Origin: Gammaproteobacteria bacterium
GTDB taxonomy: Bacteria > Pseudomonadota > Gammaproteobacteria > Pseudomonadales > Pseudohongiellaceae
Assembly (NCBI GenBank): GCA_030831125.1
Contig: JAURLQ010000032.1
Span: forward strand, 1-40,105
Reading direction: 5' to 3'
Length of the DNA: 40,105 nucleotides
Made by a program: the position numbers and the translations under genes. Below the pieces are notes generated by a model. The model saw only the letters and a program-made list of their open reading frames with translations, searched no databases and had not been told where the DNA came from. Shown here one piece after another: positions 1 through 9,173 of the stretch. The stretch's first letter is position 1. Each line of letters begins with the position of its first letter.

Positions 1-469
1 CATTGGCTATATCCCAGCGCCCTCCGTAATCTGCAGCCACTACTACCTGCAAACCAGTGTTTGCCATTGTCAGCTCTTCGGCCTTGACCATGGATCTCTG
101 TAGTTTGGTCGGGAAACGGCTGCGATTGCCAATAAAGCGAAGTCTGACATTATGCTCATGCAATTGAAGCACTTCGTTGCGCTGCATGAAATGGCTGAAA
201 AGAGATAACAGGCCACTGACTTCCTGACTCGGTCGTTGCCAGTTTTCACTGCTGAAAGCAAACAGGGTAAGTACCTGTATACCTCGTTCAGCACAAAGAC
301 TGATTGTGCGGCGTGCAGCTTTTACACCGGCCCTGTGACCATCAAGACCCTTGCCGCCACGCTGTTTCAACCAGCGATTGTTGCCGTCCATGATGATGGC
401 AATATGACGGGGACGTGCTGGTTCTGCAGTACTGATACCAGATAATGAGGAATCTGCAGTCGGTTCCAC
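1..469 (-). CDS. uppS: Undecaprenyl diphosphate synthase, N-terminal part (cut by window edge)
   Basis: Cis-prenyltransferase that adds isopentenyl units to farnesyl diphosphate to make the C55 carrier lipid for peptidoglycan and O-antigen; cytosolic, membrane-associated. The minus-strand reading contains the family signature HIAIIMDGNNRW near residue 23, then GHRAGV, LTLFAFSSENW and AADYGGRWDIA, all diagnostic for UppS. The C-terminal part lies beyond base 1. The proposed start is GTG at 469, giving about 22 residues before the signature as in E. coli; no clear Shine-Dalgarno precedes it, so the start is uncertain. It lies 16 bases after the frr stop, in the conserved pyrH-frr-uppS order, and is probably cotranscribed. 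Confidence 0.93.
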   Translation of the reverse strand, partial: MEPTADSSLSGISTAEPARPRHIAIIMDGNNRWLKQRGGKGLDGHRAGVKAARRTISLCAERGIQVLTLFAFSSENWQRPSQEVSGLLSLFSHFMQRNEVLQLHEHNVRLRFIGNRSRFPTKLQRSMVKAEELTMANTGLQVVVAADYGGRWDIAN

Positions 470-485
470 TGGAGTTACCGACGAA

Positions 486-1043
486 TCAGATCGACAGCAG
501 GTCAGCTTCCTTTTCGGAATACTTGCTGTCTATTTTGGCTATGTAAGTGTCGGTCAGCTTCTGGATGGACTGCTCGGCTTTTCTTTCTTCATCTTCGCCT
601 ATTGCCTTTTCCTTGAGCAGGTCCTTGCAGTGGGTGTTGGCATCGCGACGGATGCTGCGCACTGCAATACGGGCATTTTCCGCTTCTGCCTTGGCCTGCT
701 TGGTATATTCCTTGCGGGTCTGCTCAGTCAGCATGGGCATGGGGACACGAATGACATCACCGTTGTTGGAAGGATTGAGGCCCAGGTCGGATTTCATGAT
801 GGCTCTTTCGATCTCGCTGAGCATTTTCTTTTCCCAGGGAGCTATGGACAGCGTACGAGCATCCTCGACATTGACATTAGCCACCTGCGAAATAGGTGTG
901 TCGTTGCCGTAGTAGCTGACTTTGACATTGTCCAGAATGCTTGGATGTGCCCTGCCGGTCCTGATCTTGTTGAAAGCCGTATCAAGACTCTGGAGGCTTT
1001 TCTTCATGCGGTCTTCGGAATCCTTGAGGATGTCGTTGATCAT
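486..1043 (-). CDS. frr: Ribosome recycling factor
   Basis: Splits post-termination 70S ribosomes together with EF-G. The 185-residue product begins [18 protein letters not shown] and contains [53 protein letters not shown] and a C-terminal coiled coil, matching RRF over its full usual length of 185. A longer open frame runs upstream into pyrH, but the ATG at 1043 is chosen because it is the family start and overlaps the pyrH stop as ATGA, the usual sign of translational coupling. Second-last visible gene of the tsf-pyrH-frr-uppS series. Confidence 0.98.
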   Translation of the reverse strand: MINDILKDSEDRMKKSLQSLDTAFNKIRTGRAHPSILDNVKVSYYGNDTPISQVANVNVEDARTLSIAPWEKKMLSEIERAIMKSDLGLNPSNNGDVIRVPMPMLTEQTRKEYTKQAKAEAENARIAVRSIRRDANTHCKDLLKEKAIGEDEERKAEQSIQKLTDTYIAKIDSKYSEKEADLLSI

Positions 1044-1780
1044 TGGTTGTCTCCAGTCGCTTGTTCTATAAGGGTACCCTCTTCCTTGCCAACCAGCAGG
1101 TTGAAGAGAGCACCTTCCTTGTTCATGTTGAAGACCCTTACCGGCATGCCGTGATCCCGGCAAAGACAAATGGCGGTCAGATCCATTACTCCGAGTTTCC
1201 TGTCCAGTACTTCGTCATAGGTCAGGCGATCATATTTGACTGCTTGCGGGTTCTTGAAAGGATCTGCATTGTAAACACCGTCCACCTTGGTCGCCTTGAG
1301 CACCAGATTGGCATCGATTTCGATACCACGCAGACAGGCTGCAGAATCGGTTGTAAAGAAGGGATTACCGGTGCCGGCAGAAAAAATCACCACATCACCA
1401 TCCTTGAGATGGCGGATTGCTGTACGGCGATCATAGTGTTCCACCACGCCGCTCATCGGAATGGCCGACATTACTCTGGTGGCGATGCCGGCGCGCTCCA
1501 GTGCATCACGCATTGCGAGCGCATTCATCACGGTGGCCAGCATACCCATGTGGTCACCTGTGACGCGTTCCATGCCGGCTTCATGGAGTGCGGCGCCCCT
1601 GAACAGGTTGCCGCCTCCGATAACCAGTCCCACCTGGACACCAAGGGTCACAAGCTGGCCGATTTCCACTGCCATGCGGTCAAGGACTTTGGGGTCGATA
1701 CCGAAATCCGCAGAGCCGGTCAATGCTTCTCCGCTGAGCTTCAGCAGAATGCGATCATGTTTGCGGATTTTGGTGCTCAT
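1040..1780 (-). CDS. pyrH: UMP kinase
   Basis: Phosphorylates UMP to UDP with ATP; a hexameric amino-acid-kinase-fold enzyme, normally activated by GTP and inhibited by UTP. The 246-residue product has the expected length. Visible motifs are [11 protein letters not shown] near the N-terminus (phosphate loop), [11 protein letters not shown], the [21 protein letters not shown] helix, [24 protein letters not shown] and [17 protein letters not shown]. It begins 38 bases after the tsf stop and overlaps frr by four bases. The gene order rpsB-tsf-pyrH-frr is one of the most conserved in bacteria. Confidence 0.98.
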   Translation of the reverse strand: MSTKIRKHDRILLKLSGEALTGSADFGIDPKVLDRMAVEIGQLVTLGVQVGLVIGGGNLFRGAALHEAGMERVTGDHMGMLATVMNALAMRDALERAGIATRVMSAIPMSGVVEHYDRRTAIRHLKDGDVVIFSAGTGNPFFTTDSAACLRGIEIDANLVLKATKVDGVYNADPFKNPQAVKYDRLTYDEVLDRKLGVMDLTAICLCRDHGMPVRVFNMNKEGALFNLLVGKEEGTLIEQATGDNQ

Positions 1781-1818
1781 GGATTATCCGTTAAGGTGGC
1801 AGGGCTGCCTCTGTTCAA

Positions 1819-2697
1819 TCAGTTATTCTTACCCAGACCGGCCTGTGCGGCAACTTCCGCAGCAAAATCCACAACTTCCTTCTCGATTCCCTCACCAACC
1901 ATGTAGCGGGTGAAGGACAGAATGGTGGCGTTGGCCTGTTTGGCCAGTTTGCCGACTGTCATGTCGGGATCCTTGACGAAGGCCTGTTCGGTGAGGCTGA
2001 CTTCCTCAATGTACTTGCGCAGACGGCCACTGACCATTTTTTCGATGATGTCGGCGGGTTTGCCGCTTTCAGAAGCCTGGGCTGTGTAGATTTCACTCTC
2101 CTTGCTGAGTACTTCTGCAGGTACATCTTCAGGATTGACGACAAGGGGATTGGTTGCAGCAATATGCATGGCAATATCACGTGCCACATCCTGATCACCA
2201 CCCTTGAGTTCAACCAGTACGGCAATCTTGTTGTTGGAATGAACATATCCACCCACAGTCTTGCCTTCACCACCCACCAGCACTGCCCGGCGAACAGAAA
2301 TGTTTTCACCAATTTTCTGGATCAATGCAAGGCGGTCATCTTCAAGGCCGGTTGCCATCAATGTTGGTACATCGGTTTCACGAGTTTCAAACACCCTGTC
2401 CAGTACCCTGGCTGTATACGCAGCGAAATTGTCTTCACGGGCGGCAAAGTCGGTTTCACTATTCACTTCCACCATTACCCCGGTGCTGCCATCTTCAGAA
2501 AATTTCTGCATGACCAGGCCTTCAGCAGCAGTACGGCTGGCCTTCTTGGCCGCTTTCATGCTGCCTGCCTTGCGCAGGTTCTCAATGGCAAGTTCCAGAT
2601 TGCCATCAGCTTCGACCAGTGCCTTTTTGCACTCCATCATGCCGAGGCCCGTGCTATCTCTCAGTTCTTTCACAGCTGCTGCAGTAATATCTGCCAT
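1819..2697 (-). CDS. tsf: Elongation factor Ts
   Basis: Nucleotide exchange factor for EF-Tu. The 292-residue product starts [33 protein letters not shown], the invariant EF-Ts N-terminal UBA-like domain, followed by [14 protein letters not shown] (the TDFVA-type core that contacts EF-Tu) and [15 protein letters not shown]. The open frame extends 12 codons further upstream, but the ATG at 2697 has a good AAGGAG seven bases away and is the family start. A tandem hairpin separates it from rpsB, so it may be partly attenuated relative to S2. Confidence 0.98.
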   Translation of the reverse strand: MADITAAAVKELRDSTGLGMMECKKALVEADGNLELAIENLRKAGSMKAAKKASRTAAEGLVMQKFSEDGSTGVMVEVNSETDFAAREDNFAAYTARVLDRVFETRETDVPTLMATGLEDDRLALIQKIGENISVRRAVLVGGEGKTVGGYVHSNNKIAVLVELKGGDQDVARDIAMHIAATNPLVVNPEDVPAEVLSKESEIYTAQASESGKPADIIEKMVSGRLRKYIEEVSLTEQAFVKDPDMTVGKLAKQANATILSFTRYMVGEGIEKEVVDFAAEVAAQAGLGKNN

Positions 2698-2723
2698 GGC
2701 GTGCTCCTTAAAATCTTTCATTG

Positions 2724-2745
2724 CTGCCGCCACATAATGCGGCAG
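2724..2745 (-). other. Hairpin in the rpsB-tsf spacer
   Basis: Perfect seven-base stem (CTGCCGC / GCGGCAG) with an eight-base loop, just downstream of the terminator-like hairpin and upstream of the tsf Shine-Dalgarno. There is no T-run after it. It could shape tsf translation or protect the processed end of the transcript; this is inference from structure and position only. Confidence 0.55.
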
Positions 2746-2754
2746 TATTTGTAA

Positions 2755-2777
2755 AAAAGGGGCACCAGGCCCCTTTT
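2755..2777 (-). terminator. Terminator-like attenuator between rpsB and tsf
   Basis: Nine-base perfect stem AAAAGGGGC / GCCCCTTTT with a five-base loop CTGGT, followed on the minus strand by a run of six T in total. This is a textbook intrinsic terminator lying between two genes that must both be expressed. In E. coli an attenuator sits at the same place in rpsB-tsf, so partial readthrough that sets the S2:EF-Ts ratio is the likely role. Confidence 0.8.
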
Positions 2778-2796
2778 GTGTCTGGTTTGCTGTAAC

Positions 2797-3627
2797 TTAT
2801 TCAGCATCTTCCGCTGGTTCAGACTTGGCTTTGGCTTTGGCCTTTACCTGAACCTTGGTTTTTGCCTTGCCTTTGGGGGCATCTTCTTCACTTTCTTCAG
2901 CAGCACCTTTTTCAAATTCTTCCTTGCCTGATACTGCTTCCATGGATGTCTTGCCCTGACCTGCGAGGCAGGCATCTGCAACGCTGGAGACATAAAGCTG
3001 GATGGCCCTGATTGCGTCATCGTTGCCCGGAATAACAATGTCAACACCTTCAGGGTTGCTGTTGGTATCCACGACTCCAATAACAGGAATGCCGAGTTTG
3101 TTGGCTTCGGCTACGGCAATGCGTTCATGATCGACGTCGATTACGAACAGGGCATCAGGCAGTCCGCCCATGTCCTTGATACCGCCTATGCTTTTTTCGA
3201 GTTTTTCCTGTGCGCGACGACGCATCAGGGCTTCTTTCTTGGTCAGCTGGTCGAATGTGCCGTCAGTGGACTGTGTTTCAAGATCACGCAGGCGACGGAT
3301 GGATGCACGAATGGTCTTGTAATTGGTCAGCATGCCACCCAGCCAACGCTGGTCGACGTAGGGCATGTTGGCGCGCGCAGCTTCGGCCTTGATGATTTTG
3401 CTGGCAGCACGTTTGGTGCCAACAAAAAGGATTTTCTGTTTCCGTTCAGCCATGTTCTTGATGGATGCAAGCGCATCGTTGAAGGCAGGAACGGTTTTTT
3501 CGAGGTTGATGATATGAATCTTGTTGCGGGCTCCGTAAATGTACTGGGACATTTTGGGGTTCCAGTAACGGCATTGGTGTCCGAAATGGACGCCAGCCTG
3601 CAACATGTCTTTCATGCTAACAGTCAT
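2797..3627 (-). CDS. rpsB: 30S ribosomal protein S2
   Basis: Small-subunit protein needed for S1 binding and mRNA docking. The 276-residue product begins [26 protein letters not shown] and carries [28 protein letters not shown] and [27 protein letters not shown]. The start at 3627 is preceded by AGGAAAA. E. coli S2 has 241 residues; the excess is a C-terminal tail of about 45 residues rich in Lys, Ala and Glu ([17 protein letters not shown]), of low complexity and probably disordered. Divergent from map across a 564-base gap. Confidence 0.98.
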   Translation of the reverse strand: MTVSMKDMLQAGVHFGHQCRYWNPKMSQYIYGARNKIHIINLEKTVPAFNDALASIKNMAERKQKILFVGTKRAASKIIKAEAARANMPYVDQRWLGGMLTNYKTIRASIRRLRDLETQSTDGTFDQLTKKEALMRRRAQEKLEKSIGGIKDMGGLPDALFVIDVDHERIAVAEANKLGIPVIGVVDTNSNPEGVDIVIPGNDDAIRAIQLYVSSVADACLAGQGKTSMEAVSGKEEFEKGAAEESEEDAPKGKAKTKVQVKAKAKAKSEPAEDAE

Positions 3628-3921
3628 GGTATTTTCCTGTTGGGTTAGGCCTCCACACACCCCGGTAATCCAACCCTGTGATCCCGCAGCAGAACCGGGT
3701 ATTGGCCGATTCTTGGGGTGGTCTCAGGGCACCCGGACAACCGTGTCGGTGCATGTGCGACTTTTGTTTGTAAAGAGTTTGTAAAGTTCGGAAAACAGCC
3801 TTGTGGCGGAGTTCCGGCCTGCCACATGGCAGAGCGGGCGGCTTTATATCATAAAAGTCCCCGGCTATAAACCGACAAGACTATTGTTAGTGTCTCTGTT
3901 TGAAAAATGACCATCAAATAC
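3628..3921 (-). promoter_or_regulatory. rpsB leader and probable promoter
   Basis: No ORF of credible coding character is seen here. On the minus strand TTGTCG (3873-3878) and TATGAT (3848-3853) could be -35 and -10 boxes, but the 19-base spacer is long. That would give a leader of over 200 bases, in keeping with the S2-autoregulated leader known for gammaproteobacterial rpsB. The exact promoter and the S2-binding fold were not verified. Confidence 0.4.
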
Positions 3922-4029
3922 GGCTGGATCGCAGTAATAGTTTTCGCGACACGCCGTAAACCCATCCATGGGGGCTCGACTGCGGCTTCCTGCCGCAGAC
4001 GGTCGCTCAATCTATTACTGCGTCCAGCC
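3922..4029 (-). repeat. Extragenic branched palindromic element, copy A
   Basis: One of three related elements. Read on the minus strand it has an outer stem of 18 bases (GGCTGGACGCAGTAATAG against its complement with one bulged base), then the conserved core: GACCGTCTGCGGC, a GC-rich hairpin CTGCGGC/GCCGCAG, CAGTCGAGCCCCCATGGATG, and TTTACGGCGTGTCGCG. Core identity to copies B (14794-14899) and C (27668-27780) is high, whereas the outer stem sequence is different in each. It lies between the divergent genes rpsB and map, in the orientation of rpsB. Resembles a REP-like or small structured mobile element; no associated transposase is in the window. Confidence 0.85.
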
Positions 4030-4191
4030 TGGGCAAGACCAGCTGAATATTCAAACCGGGACACAACCCGTCTGTTAACCAGGTTCCGATCGGGAATTCA
4101 GCTTCACAGGCGAAGGGTCGGTTGACCTTCATGTACTTACTCTGCCGCTTCCACTAAAATTGCCCCTTTATTGGCTTCAGCAGTTTTCTTC

Positions 4192-4965
4192 ATGCCCGTT
4201 TCCATCAAGACCCCCGAGGAAATCGTTTCCATGCGCATCGCCGGCAGACTGGCGGCCGAAGTACTGGAAATGATCGAGCCGCATGTGGTGGCAGGTGTCA
4301 GTACCGGGGAGCTGGACAGAATCTGTCACCAGCACATTGTCGATGTGCAACAGGCCATCCCTGCCCCGCTCAACTACAACGGCTTTCCTAAATCCATCTG
4401 TACCTCCATCAATCATGTGGTCTGCCATGGCATACCAAGCGATGGCAAGGTGCTGAAAAGTGGTGACATCATCAATATCGACATTACTGTCATCAAGGAC
4501 GGTTTCCATGGCGATACCAGCAAGATGTTCATCATTGGTGAAGCGCCACCCCATGCCATCAAACTGGTGCGTATTACCCAGGAGTGTCTGTACAAGGCAA
4601 TAGGGATAGTCAGGCCTGGTACCCATCTCGGCGATATAGGCCATGTAATCCAGACACATGCAGAGGCAAACCATTATTCCGTGGTCAGGGAATATTGTGG
4701 TCACGGCATAGGCAGGATCTTCCATGAAGACCCCCAGGTGCTGCACTATGGAAAACCGGGCACCGGCATGGAATTGGCGGAAGGCATGACATTCACCATA
4801 GAACCGATGATCAATGCAGGCAGCTGGCAAACCAGACTTTCCCGCAGTGACGGCTGGACGGTTACAACAAGGGATCGCAGACTTTCTGCCCAGTATGAGC
4901 ATACCCTGGCTGTTACCAGCGACGGCTGTGAAGTGCTGACCCTTCGCAGGGAAGAATCCCTTTGA
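4192..4965 (+). CDS. map: Methionine aminopeptidase, type I
   Basis: Removes the initiator methionine from nascent proteins; dimetal hydrolase. The 257-residue product starts MPVSIKTPEEIVSMRIAGRLAAEVLEMIEP, closely like the E. coli enzyme. Metal ligands are visible at D97 and D108 (IDITVIKDGFHGDTS), H171 (YCGHGIG), E204 (FTIEPM) and E236 (QYEHT). An open frame continues seven codons upstream, but the ATG at 4192 matches the family start. It is divergent from rpsB, as in E. coli, and followed after 21 bases by glnD. Confidence 0.97.
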   Translation: MPVSIKTPEEIVSMRIAGRLAAEVLEMIEPHVVAGVSTGELDRICHQHIVDVQQAIPAPLNYNGFPKSICTSINHVVCHGIPSDGKVLKSGDIINIDITVIKDGFHGDTSKMFIIGEAPPHAIKLVRITQECLYKAIGIVRPGTHLGDIGHVIQTHAEANHYSVVREYCGHGIGRIFHEDPQVLHYGKPGTGMELAEGMTFTIEPMINAGSWQTRLSRSDGWTVTTRDRRLSAQYEHTLAVTSDGCEVLTLRREESL

Positions 4966-4986
4966 AATCAGCCATCGGTCTGAAAC

Positions 4987-7704
4987 ATGACTTCCATGTC
5001 GGCTAACACTCCACGCAGTTCTTCCCGCATTGGCAGCAAACGCCAGGCCTTGTTCAATGAGCGGGATTTCAACAGAGCCTTGCAGGATGGCGCTTCTGCT
5101 ATTTCCGTATACAGGCAATGGATAAAACGCTCACGAGAGCTGCTGGACGAAAGATTTCTGGCAGGAGAAAAAATTGAGCCCCTTATTACGGATCTCAGCT
5201 GGTTCACAGACCAGATTCTCACCCAGGCCTGGTGCCGCTTCGACTGGAAAGATGCGCAGGATGTCAGCTTGCTTGCAGTAGGTGGTTATGGGCGTGGCGA
5301 GTTGCACCCCTATTCCGATATCGACATCCAGATACTGATGGATCGTAACAGGCTCAAACATTACAAACACAATATCGAAGCTTTTCTCACCTTTCTCTGG
5401 GACATCAATCTCGAAGTTGGCCAGAGTGTCAGGACTATACGGGAAAATATCATTGAGGCAAAAAAGGACATCACCATCGCCACGGCACTGCTTGAATCAC
5501 GAACGGTGTATGGCAATACCGCCCTTCATGCAGAGGTAATGTCAAAAGTCACCCGCAAGAATATCTGGAAGCATGCGAGTTTCTACACTGCCAAGAAAAA
5601 CGAGCAACTTGAAAGACATCGCAAGCACGATGACATCGAATATTCCCTTGAACCGAACCTCAAGACCGCACCCGGCGGCTTGCGTGACATCCAGACCATC
5701 AGCTGGATCGCCCGCCATTATCTTGGTACCGGCAATTTCAAGGACCTGGTGCTCAAGGGCTTTCTGCAGCGCAGTGAGTACATGGACCTGATGAGGGGCA
5801 GGAATTTCCTGTGGCGACTTCGTTATGGTCTCCACATGATCAACCGGCGTCGTGAGGATCGCCTGCTGTTTGAACACCAGAGAAAACTGGCCGAAATTTT
5901 CGGCTATGAAAATGACAGCAAGAGTCTGTCCATAGAAAAACTGATGCAACAGTACTACCAGGTCATACTTGTCAACAGACAACTGAATGATGTCCTGCTG
6001 CAACTGTTTGACGAGGAAATCCTGCGCAGCAAGGAAAAGGCAAAAATCGTTGAAATCAACAACAGATTCCAGAAGCGGGACAACTATATAGAAGCCAAAC
6101 ATGCCAGGGTGTTCCGCCGAACCCCCATGGCACTGATAGAAGTATTTGTCCTTATAACCCAGGATCGCTCCATTGAAGGGATCAGGGCATCTACCATCAG
6201 GATGATCCGGAACAGCCTGCACCTTATTGATGATGAATTTCGCAAGGATGTACGTAATACCAGTATGTTCATGGAATTTCTGCGCTCACCGCATCGTATG
6301 GTCACCTGGTTGCGGAAAATGAAACATTACGGAGTGCTGTCGGCCTATCTCCCCGAATTCGGTCGCATTGTCGGGCAAATGCAGCATGACCTTTTTCATA
6401 TCTATACGGTTGATGACCACACGCTGCAGGTGATGGAAAACATGCGACGTTTCCGTCATCCCGAAGCTGAGCAGAAATATCCTGTGGCATTCCAGGTAAT
6501 CAGGCAGCTCCCCAAGATTGATCTGCTTTACATTGCCGGATTGTTCCATGACATAGCCAAGGGGCGTGGTGGAGATCACTCTGAACTGGGAGTAAAGGAC
6601 GCAGAAAATTTCTGCAAACGACACCACTTGGGGAAATGGGATACAGCGCTGGTAGGCTGGCTGGTTCGTAATCACCTGATGATGTCGGGTGTTGCCCAGC
6701 GGGAAGATATCCAGGATCCGGCAGTAATCAGGAATTTTGCCCTGCTGGTTGGTGACCAGACTCATCTCGACTATCTGTATGCCCTGACAGTTGCTGATAT
6801 CAATGGCACTAATCCGAGTTTGTGGAATACGTGGCGGGCTTCCCTGCTCCGCAAGTTGTATCACACCACCAAAAGGGCGCTCTCACAGGGGCTGGAAATT
6901 ACGGTCGGGAAGGAGAATCGCATCCAGGGCACCCAGGATGCTGCCCTGGTTCTGTTGAAAGAGGACGGCTTTACCAAAAGACAGGTATCCAGATTGTGGA
7001 AAAATCCACATGAGGATTATTTCCTGCGTGAAACTCCCGAGGACATCAGGTGGCAGACACGTGCCCTGTCTGAACATGCAAACAACAGTGAACCGCTGAT
7101 CATGATCCGCAATACTGCCGAGGGGCTTTATGAGGGAGCTACGCAGGTTTTTATCCGGGCTGAAAGATCGGCATTCCTGTTTGCCAATCTCAGCACCGCA
7201 TTTGACCGGCTGAACCTGAACATCCAGGATGCAAGGATGTACAACACTGACGACCACCAGTGTCTGGTTACATTCATGGTGCTTGAAGTTGATGGTACGC
7301 CTCTGGAACTGAGCAAGCCGAGACTGGAGCAAATACGCAAAACACTCATGAAATATGTGGTCGCGACCCAGGCTATTTCTGGCAATCTCCACATGGCACC
7401 AACCCGCAAGCAGCGTCATTTCACCCGCGGTACCTATACCACGCTGACGAACAACGTGAACAAACCCTACAGTATCCTGGAAGTGCTTTGCCCTGACAGG
7501 CCGGGCCTGCTGGCAGTCATCGGGCACATATTTGTCGACATGGGCATCATCATGCACAACGCCAAAATCACGACACTGGGTGAAAATGTGGAGGACGTAT
7601 TCTTCATAACCGACAACAGGGACAGGCCTCTGAAGGATGAACAGCTTATCCATGACTTGCAGAGCCGTATCAGAACCAGGCTGGATGCCGAGGTCAGTGT
7701 ATGA
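4987..7704 (+). CDS. glnD: Bifunctional PII uridylyltransferase / uridylyl-removing enzyme
   Basis: Glutamine sensor that uridylylates PII (GlnB/GlnK) at low glutamine and removes UMP at high glutamine. The 905 residues match the family length of about 890. Domains in order: nucleotidyltransferase with GGYGRGELHPYSDID at 99-113 (catalytic D111 and D113); an HD hydrolase domain in the middle, with DDHTLQVMENM and LFHDIAKGRGGDHSELG; and two C-terminal ACT domains, the last beginning SILEVLCPDRPGLLAVIGHIF. Start may be M1 or M4. The stop overlaps the next gene as ATGA, so they are coupled. Confidence 0.97.
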   Translation: MTSMSANTPRSSSRIGSKRQALFNERDFNRALQDGASAISVYRQWIKRSRELLDERFLAGEKIEPLITDLSWFTDQILTQAWCRFDWKDAQDVSLLAVGGYGRGELHPYSDIDIQILMDRNRLKHYKHNIEAFLTFLWDINLEVGQSVRTIRENIIEAKKDITIATALLESRTVYGNTALHAEVMSKVTRKNIWKHASFYTAKKNEQLERHRKHDDIEYSLEPNLKTAPGGLRDIQTISWIARHYLGTGNFKDLVLKGFLQRSEYMDLMRGRNFLWRLRYGLHMINRRREDRLLFEHQRKLAEIFGYENDSKSLSIEKLMQQYYQVILVNRQLNDVLLQLFDEEILRSKEKAKIVEINNRFQKRDNYIEAKHARVFRRTPMALIEVFVLITQDRSIEGIRASTIRMIRNSLHLIDDEFRKDVRNTSMFMEFLRSPHRMVTWLRKMKHYGVLSAYLPEFGRIVGQMQHDLFHIYTVDDHTLQVMENMRRFRHPEAEQKYPVAFQVIRQLPKIDLLYIAGLFHDIAKGRGGDHSELGVKDAENFCKRHHLGKWDTALVGWLVRNHLMMSGVAQREDIQDPAVIRNFALLVGDQTHLDYLYALTVADINGTNPSLWNTWRASLLRKLYHTTKRALSQGLEITVGKENRIQGTQDAALVLLKEDGFTKRQVSRLWKNPHEDYFLRETPEDIRWQTRALSEHANNSEPLIMIRNTAEGLYEGATQVFIRAERSAFLFANLSTAFDRLNLNIQDARMYNTDDHQCLVTFMVLEVDGTPLELSKPRLEQIRKTLMKYVVATQAISGNLHMAPTRKQRHFTRGTYTTLTNNVNKPYSILEVLCPDRPGLLAVIGHIFVDMGIIMHNAKITTLGENVEDVFFITDNRDRPLKDEQLIHDLQSRIRTRLDAEVSV

Positions 7705-8045
7705 GTTGGACGCTTTACGGAATTCCCAACTGCGATACTGTCAAAAAGGCACGCAACTGGCTTGAATCCAACAACATTGACTACAGCTTCCACGACTACA
7801 AAAAATCCGGTATTGACGGCCACACCCTGAAAGGCTGGTGTAATAAACTCGGATACGGAAAACTCCTCAATCAGCGTGGCACTACCTGGCGCAAACTCGA
7901 TGATGCAGCGCGAGCGGATATCAACGAGGCAAAGGCCATTGTCCTGATGCAAGAACACACATCCCTTATAAAGCGGCCAGTGCTTGATACTGGCACTACG
8001 CTGATGTGTGGATTCAGTCCTGATGAGTGGGAAACGCTGCTATAA
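7701..8045 (+). CDS. ArsC/Spx-family protein, YffB type
   Basis: Small thioredoxin-fold protein of 114 residues. It starts MSWTLYGIPNCDTVKKARNWLESNNIDYSFHDYKK with C11 at the arsenate-reductase active-site position, followed by LLNQRGTTWRKLD and IKRPVLDTG, the strings typical of E. coli YffB. Unlike ArsC it has only the one N-terminal cysteine of the CX motif, and the family's function is not settled (glutathione-dependent thiol reductase has been proposed). It overlaps glnD by four bases and precedes dapD and dapE, as yffB precedes dapE in E. coli. Confidence 0.9.
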   Translation: MSWTLYGIPNCDTVKKARNWLESNNIDYSFHDYKKSGIDGHTLKGWCNKLGYGKLLNQRGTTWRKLDDAARADINEAKAIVLMQEHTSLIKRPVLDTGTTLMCGFSPDEWETLL

Positions 8046-8129
8046 TTCTTCTTCCTTGACATCAGCAAGCCTGAACTGCCACTTTTTCACCGGCCGGTTC
8101 AGGGTTCCAAAAACAGGATATATCAGACA

Positions 8130-9152
8130 ATGTTCAGTATGGCCTTTGGTGTTGGCACGCGTGACAGCAGTGCCGGCTGGCTCGAAATCTTCTACCCTGC
8201 TCCCTTGCTCAACCCTTCAGAAGCGCTGTCCTCGATAGTAGGCAATGTGCTCGGATACACCGGGGGCAATACCAGTATTGATCTGGATCCGGCACATTTG
8301 CGGAGGCTGGCCGAATCGGTCCAGGAAGTGGATCCGGAACAGTCAGCGCTGCTCGACCAGCTGGCCGGCAGCAAGCGTCCACTGGTAGCAACCTTGCTGG
8401 CTACTGATGCAAAACCTGCATCCGTACCAGAGGTGTACCTGAAGTTGCATTTGCTATCCCACCGACTGGTCAAACCGCATGGCCTGAATCTCGACGGGAT
8501 GTTCGGCCTGCTGCCCAATGTTGCCTGGACCAGCAACGGAGCCATTGCCATTGCAGATCTGCCGGCACAGCAGTTGTCTGCCCGGTTGCGCGGAGAAGTA
8601 CTTGAAGTCAATTCCGTAGACAAGTTTCCGAAAATGACAGACTACGTAGTCCCTGCTGGCGTCCGTATTGCCGACACTGCACGGGTACGCCTTGGAGCCT
8701 ATATCGGGGAAGGCACAACGATCATGCATGAGGGCTTTTCAAACTTCAATGCGGGCACAGAAGGCCCGGCCATGATAGAAGGCCGTATTTCAGCCGGTGT
8801 GTTTGTGAGAGCAAACAGCGATCTTGGTGGAGGCTGCAGTGTGCTCGGTACACTTTCCGGAGGCGGCAAGGAAGTCATCAGTATCGGCGAGAATTGCCTG
8901 ATCGGTGCCAATGCCGGTCTGGGTATTCCACTGGGCGACAGGTGTACAGTGGAAGCGGGTCTCTATCTCACTGCCGGCACCAAGGTTACGGTGCTGGACA
9001 ACAGTGGCAAGGAGGTTGAGGTGTGCAAGGCACTCGCGCTCAAGGGCAAGAGCGACATGTTGTTTCGCCGCAATTCGGTATCAGGCCGGGTTGAATGCCT
9101 GACCAACAAGAGTGAAATTGAACTCAACAATGAATTGCACGCCCATAACTGA
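8130..9152 (+). CDS. dapD: Tetrahydrodipicolinate N-succinyltransferase, long form
   Basis: Transfers succinyl from succinyl-CoA to tetrahydrodipicolinate in lysine and diaminopimelate synthesis. The 340-residue product begins MFSMAFGVGTRDSSAGWLEIFYPAPLLNPSEA, like the Pseudomonas/actinobacterial long DapD of about 340 residues rather than the 274-residue E. coli enzyme. The C-terminal half shows a left-handed beta-helix of hexapeptide repeats (VRLGAYIGEGTTIMHEGFSNFNAGTEG; GGGCSVLGTLSGGGKEVISIGENCLIGANAGLGIPLGDRC). Spaced 84 bases after the YffB-like gene and 21 before dapE. Confidence 0.95.
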   Translation: MFSMAFGVGTRDSSAGWLEIFYPAPLLNPSEALSSIVGNVLGYTGGNTSIDLDPAHLRRLAESVQEVDPEQSALLDQLAGSKRPLVATLLATDAKPASVPEVYLKLHLLSHRLVKPHGLNLDGMFGLLPNVAWTSNGAIAIADLPAQQLSARLRGEVLEVNSVDKFPKMTDYVVPAGVRIADTARVRLGAYIGEGTTIMHEGFSNFNAGTEGPAMIEGRISAGVFVRANSDLGGGCSVLGTLSGGGKEVISIGENCLIGANAGLGIPLGDRCTVEAGLYLTAGTKVTVLDNSGKEVEVCKALALKGKSDMLFRRNSVSGRVECLTNKSEIELNNELHAHN

Positions 9153-9173
9153 CGGGCACCGGAAAATATCAGG

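Noticed and set aside
1043-1906. Long plus-strand ORF opposite pyrH (287 codons)
   Set aside because: It is the antisense shadow of a conserved gene, rich in His and Cys with no domain pattern.
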